Assembly: GCA_035505915.1 (NCBI GenBank)
Contig: DATJQI010000044.1
Coordinates: forward strand, 26,866-90,865
Direction: 5' to 3'
Length of the DNA: 64,000 nucleotides
Origin: 40CM-2-70-7 sp035505915
GTDB lineage: Bacteria; Gemmatimonadota; Gemmatimonadetes; Gemmatimonadales; GWC2-71-9
Positions 8,255 to 16,205 of the stretch are shown in pieces (positions within the stretch are counted from its first letter, which is position 1; each line of letters opens with the position of its first letter). The notes beneath the pieces were generated by a model. That model did not search any database. It worked only from the letters and a program-made list of their open reading frames with translations, and was not told where the DNA came from. Position numbers and translations under genes: made by a program.

Positions 8255-9501
8255 AGCTCGAGCTCGTGACCATCGGGACGGAGCTCCTCCTGGGGCAGAC
8301 CGTCGACACCAACGCCGCCGAGCTCGGCGTCGCCCTCGCCGCCGCCGGCGTGGACGTGGTCCGGCGGACCACCGTCCCCGACCGGCCCAACGCCATCGCC
8401 GACGCGATCCGCGCGGCCCTCGAGCGGACCGGCTTCGTCATCGCCACCGGCGGACTGGGGCCCACCAAGGACGACATGACCAAGCATGTCGTCGCCGAGC
8501 TCTTCGGGAAGCCGCTCTACGTGGACGAGGGACTGCTGCAGGCGCTCGAGGCCCGCTTCCGCCGCCACGGCTGGGGCTCGATGCCGGCCATCAACCGGAA
8601 TCAGGCCGAGGTGCCTGAAGGCGCCACGGTGCTGCCGAACCCGCGCGGAAGCGCGCCCGGGCTCTGGATCGAAGACGCGGGGCGCGTCGTCATCCTCCTC
8701 CCCGGCGTGCCTTCGGAGATGCGGGGACTCCTGGTGGAGGAAGTGCTCCCGCGCCTCGTCGCTCGGCAGGGCGGGGACGCGCGGGTCGTGCGCTCCCGCA
8801 CCCTGCGCACCACGGGCGTTTCGGAGTCGGCGCTGGCGGAGCGCGTCGGCCCCCTTGAGGAGTCCCTGAGCCCGCTCTCGCTCGCGTACCTGCCGTCGCT
8901 CGACGGCGTCGATCTCCGGCTGACCGCCTGGTCCCTCCCGCCCGAGGACGCGGACCGCCGGCTGGCCGAGCAGGGTGACCGGCTGCGCCGGGAGCTGGGA
9001 GATCACTACTACGGCGAAGGGGACACCCCGCTCGCCGCGCGCCTCCTGGATCTGCTGCGGGAAAAGGGGAAGACCCTCGCGGTGGCGGAATCGTGCACCG
9101 GCGGATTGGTGGGCGCCCGCGTGACCGCCATTCCCGGGGCGTCGGCCGTGTTCGCGGGCGGCGTCATCGGCTACGACGACGCCGTCAAGCGCGAGCAGCT
9201 CGGCGTGCCGTCGGAGGTCCTCGAGACCCACGGCGCCGTGTCGGAAGAGTCGGTCCGGGCGATGGCCGCCGGGGCCGCCCGCGAGTTCGGCACCACCTGC
9301 GCCCTGGCAGTCACCGGCATCGCGGGGCCGGGCGGCGGCACCCCGGAGAAGCCGGTCGGCACCGTGTGGCTCGCCGCGCTCGTGGATGGCGTCACGACGG
9401 CCGTGAAGCGGACGTTCCCCGGCTCTCGCGACGAGATCAGGCGGCGGAGCACCCAGGCCGCGCTCGATCTGCTCCGCCGCCGGCTGCTCGCCCCCCGCTG
9501 A
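8251..9501 (+). CDS. cinA: CinA: MoCF-like domain plus nicotinamide-nucleotide amidase
   Basis: A two-domain CinA. The N-terminal molybdopterin-binding-like (COG1058) domain contains VTIGTELLLGQTVDTNAAEL and GGLGPTKDDMT. The C-terminal PncC-type amidase domain has TLAVAESCTGGLVG (catalytic serine/threonine region), VIGYDDAVKREQLGV and AVTGIAGPGGGTPEKPVGTVW. It recycles NMN to nicotinate mononucleotide. The start is uncertain: homologues begin MKxEIITVGTELL, which here corresponds to CTG at 8251 overlapping the pgsA stop (CTGA). The next possible start, GTG 8266, would remove the first beta strand. From 8251 the protein has 416 residues, matching the family. The gene overlaps the next by 1 bp (TGATG). 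Confidence 0.93.
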   Translation: MKLELVTIGTELLLGQTVDTNAAELGVALAAAGVDVVRRTTVPDRPNAIADAIRAALERTGFVIATGGLGPTKDDMTKHVVAELFGKPLYVDEGLLQALEARFRRHGWGSMPAINRNQAEVPEGATVLPNPRGSAPGLWIEDAGRVVILLPGVPSEMRGLLVEEVLPRLVARQGGDARVVRSRTLRTTGVSESALAERVGPLEESLSPLSLAYLPSLDGVDLRLTAWSLPPEDADRRLAEQGDRLRRELGDHYYGEGDTPLAARLLDLLREKGKTLAVAESCTGGLVGARVTAIPGASAVFAGGVIGYDDAVKREQLGVPSEVLETHGAVSEESVRAMAAGAAREFGTTCALAVTGIAGPGGGTPEKPVGTVWLAALVDGVTTAVKRTFPGSRDEIRRRSTQAALDLLRRRLLAPR

Positions 9502-10334
9502 TGCCGGCGTTCACGGCGCCCGACGGCCTCCAGCTGGCGTTCGACGCCGTCGAGGCACCGCGTCCGCGCTCCGCCGTGCTTCTCGTGCACGGGTGGTCCG
9601 ATCACGCGGGCCGGTGGCTGGACACCGCGGAGCGCCTCAAGGCCGCGGGGCATTCGGTCTACCTCCAGGATCTGCGCGGACACGGCCGGTCCGGCGGCCG
9701 GCGCGGGCACCTGTCGCGGTTCAGCCAGCTCCTCGGCGACCTGCAGGCGTTCCGGCGCCAGGTCCGCATCCGCACCGACGCTCCCCAGGTGCTGCTCGGG
9801 CATTCGTTCGGCGGGCTCGTCGTCCTGCGGTATCTCGAAACCCAGCCGTCCGATCCGGTCGCCGCCGCGATCGCGTCGTCCCCCTTCCTCGGCCTGGGCT
9901 ATGCCGTGAACCCGCTCAAGCTCCTGGCGGGACGTCTCCTCGCCGATCTCGCGCCGACGGTCTCCCTGGCCACCGGGCTCGACCCGGAGGCCCTGAGCCG
10001 CGACCCCGCCGTCGGAGCGCAGTACCGCGCCGACCCGCTGGTGCACCACCGGATGACCGCCGGGGCGTGGAAGGAGATTCAATGGGCCCAGCGCGCCGTC
10101 GCCGCGGATGCCCATCGGATCGACGCCCCCGTCCAGTTCCTCCTCACCGGGGAGGACCGGATCGTCGACGCCGAAATGGCCCGGGCCTTCGCCGACGGAC
10201 TCCGGGGCGACGTCCAGGTCCGTTGGTATCCGGAGATGTACCACGAGGCCCTGAAGGACCCCCAGCGGGACCTCGTCATCGCCGACATCTTGACCTTCCT
10301 GGACCGTGCAACCCAGCCTCCCCGAACACCGTAG
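9501..10334 (+). CDS. Alpha/beta hydrolase, monoacylglycerol lipase-like
   Basis: A 277-residue serine hydrolase. The oxyanion HGW motif is in VLLVHGWSDHAGRW, the DLRGHGRSGGRRGH segment is typical of lysophospholipases/monoglyceride lipases, the nucleophile elbow is GHSFGG, the acid residue is in LTGEDRIVD and the catalytic histidine is in MYHEALKD. No signal peptide, so probably cytosolic or membrane-associated. The start is ATG 9501, coupled to the cinA stop; the open frame further upstream is an antiphase reading of cinA. The substrate is not determinable; neighbours (pgsA) fit a lipid role but only loosely. Confidence 0.85.
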   Translation: MPAFTAPDGLQLAFDAVEAPRPRSAVLLVHGWSDHAGRWLDTAERLKAAGHSVYLQDLRGHGRSGGRRGHLSRFSQLLGDLQAFRRQVRIRTDAPQVLLGHSFGGLVVLRYLETQPSDPVAAAIASSPFLGLGYAVNPLKLLAGRLLADLAPTVSLATGLDPEALSRDPAVGAQYRADPLVHHRMTAGAWKEIQWAQRAVAADAHRIDAPVQFLLTGEDRIVDAEMARAFADGLRGDVQVRWYPEMYHEALKDPQRDLVIADILTFLDRATQPPRTP

Positions 10335-10449
10335 TTGTCAGCTATCTTCTTGTCCGGATGAGGGTTCCGGCCAAACCGGCCGCCGGACGCGCCATTTCGG
10401 CGGGGGATCCCCGGCACGTCCGTTGCTTCCCCGTCCCTCCTGAGGCCTG
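10335..10449 (+). other. Intergenic leader of grpE-dnaJ
   Basis: A 115-bp gap. A TATCTT hexamer at 10343-10348 resembles the -10-like sequence at 531-536, and a TTGTCA lies at 10335-10340, but the two are not correctly spaced as a pair. No CIRCE inverted repeat (TTAGCACTC-type) is visible. GAGG at 10442-10445 is the likely ribosome site for grpE. Confidence 0.3.
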
Positions 10450-11016
10450 ATGACCGAAACCAAGGGCAACCCCGAGAACCCGAGTGATTTGCAGACCCCC
10501 GGCGCGACCGAGCCCGACGCGGGGGCGGGGGCGCTGGCGGAGCTTCCCGCCGAGGCGCAGAAACGGCTGGAGGACGAGGTCGCCGCGCTGAAAGAGCGGT
10601 ATCTCCGCCTCGCGGCGGAGTACGACAACTACCGCAAGCGGACGGCCAAAGAGCGGATCGAGGTCTGGGCCAAGGCCCAGGGTGACCTCATCGAGCGACT
10701 GGTGGACGGGCTCGACGACTTGGCGCGGTTCGCCGGAGTGGACCAGGCCGCCGACGTGAAAGCGCTCCACGAGGGCGTCGAGCTGGTGAACCGGAAGGTC
10801 TGGAAGGCGCTCGACGGCGTCGGTCTCGTCCGTATCGACCAGGCCGGCGTGCCGTTCGATCCCAAGGTCCACGAAGCCGTCACCACCGCCCCGGCGCCCG
10901 CCCGGGAGCAGGACCATACCGTCGGGTCCGTGTTCCAGGCCGGCTACCGGCTGGGGGACACCCTGATCCGCCCGGCCCGCGTGCTCGTGCTCACGTGGAA
11001 GGACGAGTCGGCCTGA
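10450..11016 (+). CDS. grpE: GrpE, nucleotide exchange factor of DnaK
   Basis: A 188-residue GrpE. A disordered acidic N-terminus (1-35) leads to the long coiled-coil helix (LEDEVAALKERYLRLAAEYDNYRKRTAKERIE, in part the family YLRxxAEFENYRKR signature). A four-helix bundle and the C-terminal beta wing follow, the latter with VPFDPKVHEAV and GYRLGDTLIRPARVLV. It releases ADP from DnaK. The stop overlaps the dnaJ ATG by 1 bp. No dnaK or hrcA gene is in the window. Confidence 0.96.
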   Translation: MTETKGNPENPSDLQTPGATEPDAGAGALAELPAEAQKRLEDEVAALKERYLRLAAEYDNYRKRTAKERIEVWAKAQGDLIERLVDGLDDLARFAGVDQAADVKALHEGVELVNRKVWKALDGVGLVRIDQAGVPFDPKVHEAVTTAPAPAREQDHTVGSVFQAGYRLGDTLIRPARVLVLTWKDESA

Positions 11017-12098
11017 TGGCGGCGCAGCGCGACTACTACGAGGTCCTGGGACTTCCGGAGAGCGCGGGGACGGACGACGTGAAGAAGGCGTTCCGCCGCC
11101 TGGCCAAGCAATACCATCCGGACCGCAACCCCAACAACCCGCAGGCGGCCGAGCGCTTCAAGGAGATCAATGAAGCGCACGACGTCTTGAGCGACGCCGA
11201 GAAGCGCAAGAAGTACGACACGCTGCGCCGGTACGGGGCCTTCGCGGGCGCCGGCACGCGCGGCGGTCCCCGGGGCGGAGGCGGCCCGGCGGCCCCCGAG
11301 GACGGCGGCGTCGATTTCTCGAACCTCGGCTCCTTCGGGGGGCTGGGGGACCTGTTCTCGTCCATCTTCGGCGGCCGCACCGGCCGTGAGGAGACGGACG
11401 ACACCGTCGAAACGACGCTCCACATTCCGTTCCGTGTCGCCGCGCTGGGAGGCAAGGTGCCCGTCACCTTGCCGATGTCGGAGGTGTGTCCGACGTGCGG
11501 CGGGAAGGGCGGCGCGCCCGGTTCGACGATCGTCACCTGCACCGAGTGCAAGGGTCGGGGGACCATCTCGTTCGGCCAGGGCGGCTTCGCCGTCAACCGT
11601 CCGTGCCCGGTATGCCGGGGCAAGGGACGGATTCCGTCCCAGCCCTGTCCCACCTGCCGTGGCGCCGGCGACGTGCGGGTCGAGAAGGCGGTGACCATCA
11701 CCGTGGAACCGGGAACGGACGACGGCGCCCGGGTCCGTCTGAAGGGGCAGGGCTCCAAGGGGAAGGGCGACCTGATCGTGACCTTCCAGGTCGACGCGGA
11801 TCCGTTCTTCCGGCGGGAAGGGCTGGACGTGATCTGCGTAGTTCCCATCAACGTGGCGCAGGCCCTGCTCGGCACCCGGATCAAGGTGAAGACGCTGGAC
11901 GGCAAGCGCGTGGTGCTGCGGATTCCGGCGGGGACCCAGCCCGGCCAGAAGTTCCGGATCGCCGGGCAGGGAATTCCGAAGGGGGGGCGTCGGGGGGACC
12001 AGTTCGTCGAAGTGCGCCTCGATCTTCCCGAGCACCTCACGGACGAGCAGACGGCGGCAGCCAAGGCATTCGCGGAACGAGCGGGACTGAAGTACTAG
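11016..12098 (+). CDS. dnaJ: Chaperone DnaJ
   Basis: A 360-residue type-I J protein. The J domain (1-70) has the HPD triad in QYHPDRNPNNP. A glycine-rich region (about 78-110) follows. The zinc domain has four CxxCxGxG-type motifs: CPTCGGKG, CTECKGRG, CPVCRGKG and CPTCRGAG. The substrate-binding beta domain ends in GDQFVEVRLDLPEHLTDEQ. Start ATG 11016 gives MAAQRDYYEVLGLP; an ATG 21 bp upstream only adds residues overlapping grpE. The stop codon overlaps the stop of the convergent minus-strand gene within CTAG (12095-12098). Confidence 0.96.
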   Translation: MAAQRDYYEVLGLPESAGTDDVKKAFRRLAKQYHPDRNPNNPQAAERFKEINEAHDVLSDAEKRKKYDTLRRYGAFAGAGTRGGPRGGGGPAAPEDGGVDFSNLGSFGGLGDLFSSIFGGRTGREETDDTVETTLHIPFRVAALGGKVPVTLPMSEVCPTCGGKGGAPGSTIVTCTECKGRGTISFGQGGFAVNRPCPVCRGKGRIPSQPCPTCRGAGDVRVEKAVTITVEPGTDDGARVRLKGQGSKGKGDLIVTFQVDADPFFRREGLDVICVVPINVAQALLGTRIKVKTLDGKRVVLRIPAGTQPGQKFRIAGQGIPKGGRRGDQFVEVRLDLPEHLTDEQTAAAKAFAERAGLKY

Positions 12099-13177
12099 GT
12101 CGCTCGGCTTCGCTCGATTTTCCAGGACGCGATTTCCCGCCCGCCTTGCATCACGTGATACCGGTCGAACTGCGCCACGGTCAAGCAGGAGTGATTCGGG
12201 ACGATCTCGAGCGTCTCCCCGACCTTGAACCGTCCTTCGAGCACGTCCGGTGTGGCCGCCTGGACGATGCCGTGCTCCTGGGAGAGGGACGTGAGCGTGA
12301 GCTCCGGATGTCCCCGGATCGCGCCCATCGCGGGCGCCAGCCCGAGGTGGGTGGGGCCCCCGTCCTTCGAGAGCGCCAGGGCCCCCGCGTCGACGACGAG
12401 CTGGGATGAGCCGGGCTGATGCGAGACCACGGTCGCGAGGACCGTGACGCCCACGTCCTCCGGCCGGGCGACACCGATCTCCACCATGGTTCGGTCGAAG
12501 AACACGTAGTTCCCGGGCCGTCCCTCGGTCACCCCTTCCGCCCGCTCGAGCGCCATCAGGGCCGGCGTCGAGCCCACGCTGACCGCGGGCACCGCGATCC
12601 CCGCCCGGCGCAGCCGCTCGGCGAACGCCGCCATCACCCTCCGCTCCTCCTCGGCCACGGCCGCGGCTTCCCGCCGGTTCCGGGTCTTGTAGGCGTGCCC
12701 CGAGTGGCTGGCGATCCCGCCGAAGCTCGCGCCCGGTCCCGACAGCGCGTCGGCCACGGCCAGGGCATAGGGGGACGCCGGGTCGACACCGGCCCGGTGA
12801 TATCCGCAGTCCACCTTGAGCCACCCGGCAAGACCGGAGCCGCGGAGCGCCCGCGCCGTGTCGAGATCGTCCACCACGACCCCGAGCCGCGTCCGCTCGC
12901 CGACCCGGCGGGCGCGGGCGATGTGGCCGGGATCGATCGGGAACGCCCAGAGGATGTCCTCGAACCCCGCGGCCGCGAATACTGCTGCCTCGTCCAGGGT
13001 GGACACCGTGACGCCGCGGGCGCCGTGCGCGATCTGGCGGCGTCCCAGCTCCACGCACTTGTGAGTCTTGACGTGCGGCCGGATCGCGATGCCGAGCGCG
13101 GCGCCGCGGGCCGCCATCTGGGCCAGGTTGGCCTCGACGACGTCGAGATGGAGGAGCAGAGCGGGGGTCTCGATCAT
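12095..13177 (-). CDS. D-threonine aldolase / D-serine dehydratase-like PLP enzyme
   Basis: A 360-residue fold-type III (alanine-racemase-like) PLP enzyme. The Schiff-base lysine is in RPHVKTHK, the barrel includes LKVDCGYHRAGVD and ASHSGHAY, and a C-terminal beta domain carries the metal ligands. In the metal site the sequence is PNHSC (H-x-C). In this family H-x-C is the zinc arrangement of DSD1-type D-serine and D-threo-3-hydroxyaspartate dehydratases, whereas characterised D-threonine aldolases have H-x-D. A dehydratase acting on a D-hydroxyamino acid is therefore at least as likely as an aldolase. Start ATG 13177 overlaps the stop of the upstream gene by 4 bp. Confidence 0.85.
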   Translation of the reverse strand: MIETPALLLHLDVVEANLAQMAARGAALGIAIRPHVKTHKCVELGRRQIAHGARGVTVSTLDEAAVFAAAGFEDILWAFPIDPGHIARARRVGERTRLGVVVDDLDTARALRGSGLAGWLKVDCGYHRAGVDPASPYALAVADALSGPGASFGGIASHSGHAYKTRNRREAAAVAEEERRVMAAFAERLRRAGIAVPAVSVGSTPALMALERAEGVTEGRPGNYVFFDRTMVEIGVARPEDVGVTVLATVVSHQPGSSQLVVDAGALALSKDGGPTHLGLAPAMGAIRGHPELTLTSLSQEHGIVQAATPDVLEGRFKVGETLEIVPNHSCLTVAQFDRYHVMQGGREIASWKIERSRAT

Positions 13178-14313
13178 GTCGACGACTCGGGCGTGAGCCG
13201 CGCCGTGAAGCGGTCGAAAGCGAGGATGCTGAGCAGGAGGAGCGCGCCCCAGACATAATTGAAGCGCTTGACGATCTGGAGGGCATCGGGATAGAGGTGG
13301 TCGAAGGTCATGACCCCCGACAGCAGCACTCCCGCCAGGACCAGAATGAGGCTGCGGATCCAGTGCCGGGCCGGCGGCGTGACGGTCAGCACCGACATCC
13401 AGCCGGGGAACGCGAGGATGTGGTAGTAGAACCAGCCGATCGGCGTGACCAGGGCGGCGACCATGGCCACGATGCCGATGTCGCCCGCCGGATCGAGCCC
13501 TTCGGGCACCTCGGCGAGGGCCCAGAGAAGGGTCAGGCCCACCGCCGCCTCGATCACGATCACCCACACGGTCCCGAGTCCCAGGCCGTTGTGAATGAGG
13601 TCGCCGAGGGGCTGAGTGCCGAAGCCGCTCATGATGGGCGCGGCGCGGCTGACGGTGAACCAGCTCGCGACGGCGTCCACGCTGCCGCTGAGCCCGTACC
13701 GCAGCATCGCCCCGATCGTCAGGCCGAGCGTCGCCACCACCCCCCACGTGAAGGCCACCCAGCGCTTGCGCAGCAGGAGCAGGCCGAGGAGGAGTCCGGG
13801 GAACGCCTTGAGCGCGGTCGCCGCGCCTATCCACGCGCCGGCCTTCGGCTGGTCACCCGCTTCGAGGGCGAGGTGGGTGAGCATCACCAGTGCCAAGAGC
13901 ACGACGGTGATGTTCTGATGCTCGAAGTTCGCCTGCAGGGGCTTGGCCACCGCCAGGAGGCCGATGATCGCGACGCGCCAGCTCCAGCGCCTCCCCGCAT
14001 ACGCCAGACACCAGACCACACACCAGACATTGAGCACGGCCCAGAGCGCCTGGGCGGCCGCCATCGACCATCGCGAGACCAGCGCCCACGGCGTGAGAAA
14101 CGCGAGCGCGAAGGGCGGCCAGTAGACGCCCTTCTCGGGGTTGTGGCCGTACAGGGGCAGGCCGCGGAGCAGCCGGTCGGACTGCAAGAGCTCCTGCACC
14201 AGGTCGCCGCCGCGGTGGATCCCCACGGGGATCACGACCGCGGCGTAGAGCGCCGCGACGGCGAGGAGCGTCCAGCGCTCCCGCGGGGTGAGGGACCGGA
14301 GCTGGCGGCTCAC
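13174..14313 (-). CDS. GT87-like (DUF2029) polytopic glycosyltransferase, copy 1
   Basis: A 379-residue membrane protein with about 9-11 hydrophobic segments and the GT-C/GT87 layout. A first helix (about 15-32) is followed by a periplasmic loop with GIHRGGDLVQELLQSDRLLRG, where the acidic residue is the presumed catalytic position, and by the aromatic segment GVYWPPFALAFLTPW. GT87 enzymes use polyprenyl-phosphate mannose. Start GTG 14313 overlaps the stop of the neighbouring paralogue (GTGA). It is clearly homologous to 14310-15452 (shared WPPFALA, ALKxFPGLL and PxGWxxxxLAxP patterns), so this is a tandem duplication. Substrate unknown. Confidence 0.78.
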   Translation of the reverse strand: MSRQLRSLTPRERWTLLAVAALYAAVVIPVGIHRGGDLVQELLQSDRLLRGLPLYGHNPEKGVYWPPFALAFLTPWALVSRWSMAAAQALWAVLNVWCVVWCLAYAGRRWSWRVAIIGLLAVAKPLQANFEHQNITVVLLALVMLTHLALEAGDQPKAGAWIGAATALKAFPGLLLGLLLLRKRWVAFTWGVVATLGLTIGAMLRYGLSGSVDAVASWFTVSRAAPIMSGFGTQPLGDLIHNGLGLGTVWVIVIEAAVGLTLLWALAEVPEGLDPAGDIGIVAMVAALVTPIGWFYYHILAFPGWMSVLTVTPPARHWIRSLILVLAGVLLSGVMTFDHLYPDALQIVKRFNYVWGALLLLSILAFDRFTARLTPESST

Positions 14314-15452
14314 GGCGCGGCCGTCTCGGCGGCGCCCGCCGGTTGCCGCGCGGGCGCGCCGGCGACCAGGACGAGCAGGAGCAGGCTGCCGACGGTGTCA
14401 TTGTGGCCGGCGATCCAGGCGACCCCGGGGGGCCAGGGGACCTTGCTGAGGTACCCGGACGTCAGCACCCCCGCGAGCACCAGGAGCGCGGTCCGGATGC
14501 CGGACCTCCCCGGCTCCGGCGTACCGAGCGTGACGGCCCAGAGCGGGTAGGCGAGCGTGAACGTGTGGAGCCAGCCGACGGGGGAGAGCAGGCAGGCGGC
14601 GACGAGGACGATGCCGACGTCGCGGAGCGGATCCACGACGAGTGCGGAGTGCGGAGTACGGAGTGCCCACCACACCAGCGCAAGAAGGGCCACGTGCGCG
14701 AGAATGACGGCGATGACGCCGCCGTCCAGGGCGTACACCAGGCGCGAGAGCTTCTGCATTCCGAGCGTCGCGACGGCGGCGCCCTGGTAGGACGTGGCGT
14801 GAAGGTCGAGGGCGATCCACCGGCCGACGGCCTCCGCCGCTCCCACCGGCCCGTAGGGCAGCATCGAGACGTAGGTCAGGAGCAGCGTGCCGCCCGCCGC
14901 CACGCCCAGGGCCTTCCACTTCCTCCGCACCGCGAACAGGACGATCAGGAGACCCGGGAAGAGCTTGAGGGCCGTCGCGAGGGCGGTCCAGGCGCCGGCC
15001 CGCCCCTCGCGCCCGCCCCAGTCCCGCGCGGTGGCGATGGCCAGGGCGAGCAGGGGCGCGTTGATGTTGAGGTGCTGGAAGTTGTACTGGATGGGCAGGG
15101 CCACGGCGAGCACCGCCAGGGCCATCGCGCGGCCGCCCACGCCGCTGGTCCGGTAGAGGCTCCACGCCAGGCACAGGATCGAGAACAGGGCCCAGCACCC
15201 CTTGGCCAGGGGGAGGCTCGCCCGGGCGATCAGCGCGAAGGGCGCGATGGCGGCCAGCGCGAAGGGAGGCCACCAGACCCCCTGGTTCTGGGGGACGGCG
15301 TAGACCGGCAGGCCGCGCAGGAGCAGGTCGCTCTGGACGAACTCGCTCGCGATGTCTTCGCCCTTGTGCACGGCGAGCGGGATGGTGACGACGGCGTACA
15401 GGAGAACGGCCGCGAGGAGGATCCGGCGGCCGCGAGGGCTCAGGCCCGCCAT
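14310..15452 (-). CDS. GT87-like (DUF2029) polytopic glycosyltransferase, copy 2
   Basis: A 380-residue membrane protein, paralogue of the adjacent 13174-14313 product. Corresponding motifs are AVHKGEDIASEFVQSDLLLRG, GVWWPPFALAAIAPF, ATALKLFPGLLIVL and LSPVGWLHTFTLAYP. About ten hydrophobic helices. Start ATG 15452 is chosen because the residues upstream in this frame are an antiphase reading of the DUF423 gene, which the start overlaps by 13 bp. A heptanucleotide near-repeat lies within the gene (14640-14667). It probably transfers a sugar from a polyprenyl carrier on the outer face of the membrane, by family inference. Confidence 0.78.
   Translation of the reverse strand: MAGLSPRGRRILLAAVLLYAVVTIPLAVHKGEDIASEFVQSDLLLRGLPVYAVPQNQGVWWPPFALAAIAPFALIARASLPLAKGCWALFSILCLAWSLYRTSGVGGRAMALAVLAVALPIQYNFQHLNINAPLLALAIATARDWGGREGRAGAWTALATALKLFPGLLIVLFAVRRKWKALGVAAGGTLLLTYVSMLPYGPVGAAEAVGRWIALDLHATSYQGAAVATLGMQKLSRLVYALDGGVIAVILAHVALLALVWWALRTPHSALVVDPLRDVGIVLVAACLLSPVGWLHTFTLAYPLWAVTLGTPEPGRSGIRTALLVLAGVLTSGYLSKVPWPPGVAWIAGHNDTVGSLLLLVLVAGAPARQPAGAAETAAP
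14640..14667. repeat. Imperfect heptanucleotide tandem repeat, 4 units
   Basis: Plus-strand units GAGTGCG, GAGTGCG, GAGTACG, GAGTGCC. It lies inside the GT87-like copy 2 gene, in a loop (RTPHSALVV) absent from the paralogue. Seven is not a multiple of three, so gain or loss of a unit would shift frame. Confidence 0.6.
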
Positions 15453-15814
15453 AACCCGTAGGCGAGGGTCAGCCAGCCGGCCAGCAGGAGGAGGCCCCCG
15501 AGCGGCGTGACGGCGCCCCACCACGCCGTGCCGGTGAGCGCCAGGGTGTACAGGGAGCCGGAGAAGAGGACCACGCCGGCGACGAAGCACCACCCCGCCG
15601 CGCGGAGCGGTCCCGCCCCCGAGGACCGGCGCTCGAGGAGCGCCGCGACCGCGAGGAGCGCCAGGGCGTGATACATCTGATACCGGGCCGCCGTCTCGAA
15701 GACGGCGAGCAGGTCGGGCGCCAGGCGCTCGCGGAGCCCGTGGGCGCCGAAGGCGCCCGCCGCCACCGCCAGGAATCCGAAGATCCCGCCCAGGCCCCCC
15801 AGGGTCCTATTCAT
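15440..15814 (-). CDS. DUF423 family membrane protein
   Basis: A 124-residue protein with four membrane helices and the DUF423 (YgdD-like) hallmark near the N-terminus: GAFGAHGLRERLAPD followed by FETAARYQMYHALALLAVA. Length fits the family (about 120-130). Start ATG 15814 lies in an 8-bp overlap with the end of the next upstream gene. Function of the family is unknown. Confidence 0.9.
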   Translation of the reverse strand: MNRTLGGLGGIFGFLAVAAGAFGAHGLRERLAPDLLAVFETAARYQMYHALALLAVAALLERRSSGAGPLRAAGWCFVAGVVLFSGSLYTLALTGTAWWGAVTPLGGLLLLAGWLTLAYGLWRA

Positions 15815-16205
15815 CCAGGCGGCGCCCCCGCACTTCGATGCGATGCACCCGCTCGATCCGGCCCGACGATCCCACGAACGAGTTGGCGAACCAGCCGGTC
15901 ACGCTCACCACCAGCGCGCCCACGATCGCGCCACCCAGCGACGCGACGTGGAAGCCGGGCACGATCGCCGCAGCCAGGGCGAAGGACAGGCCGTTCACCA
16001 CGAGGAGAAAGAATCCCAGTGTGATCAGCGTGATCGGGAGGGTGAGGATCACGAGGATGGGCCGCACCACCGCGTTGACGATGCCGAGTACGAGGGCGGC
16101 CGCGAGGAGGCTCTTCCACCCGGTCACGCCGATACCGGGCACGATGGTCGCGGCGAGCCACAGTCCCAGGGCCGTGATCAGGACCCGCGTCAGGAACCCC
16201 TTCAC
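15807..16205 (-). CDS. Phage-holin family-4-like integral membrane protein
   Basis: A 132-residue hydrophobic protein with four membrane helices. The family pattern is visible in LLAAALVLGIVNAVVRPILVILTLPITLITLGFF and in the following FxLxxxGLxF-type helix. These proteins carry the name phage_holin_4 but are ordinary chromosomal membrane proteins in many phyla. The start is GTG 16205, giving VKGFLTRVLITALGLWLA, overlapping the DinB gene stop. There is no prophage context. Function unknown. Confidence 0.85.
   Translation of the reverse strand: MKGFLTRVLITALGLWLAATIVPGIGVTGWKSLLAAALVLGIVNAVVRPILVILTLPITLITLGFFLLVVNGLSFALAAAIVPGFHVASLGGAIVGALVVSVTGWFANSFVGSSGRIERVHRIEVRGRRLDE

Noticed and set aside
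9593..10450. Frame overlapping the alpha/beta hydrolase on the same strand
   Set aside because: Arg/Pro/Gly-rich shadow; the hydrolase frame has the complete catalytic triad.
15807..16205. A phage holin as a sign of a prophage
   Set aside because: The family name is historical; no integrase, capsid, lysin or attachment site is nearby and the gene sits in an ordinary coupled run.
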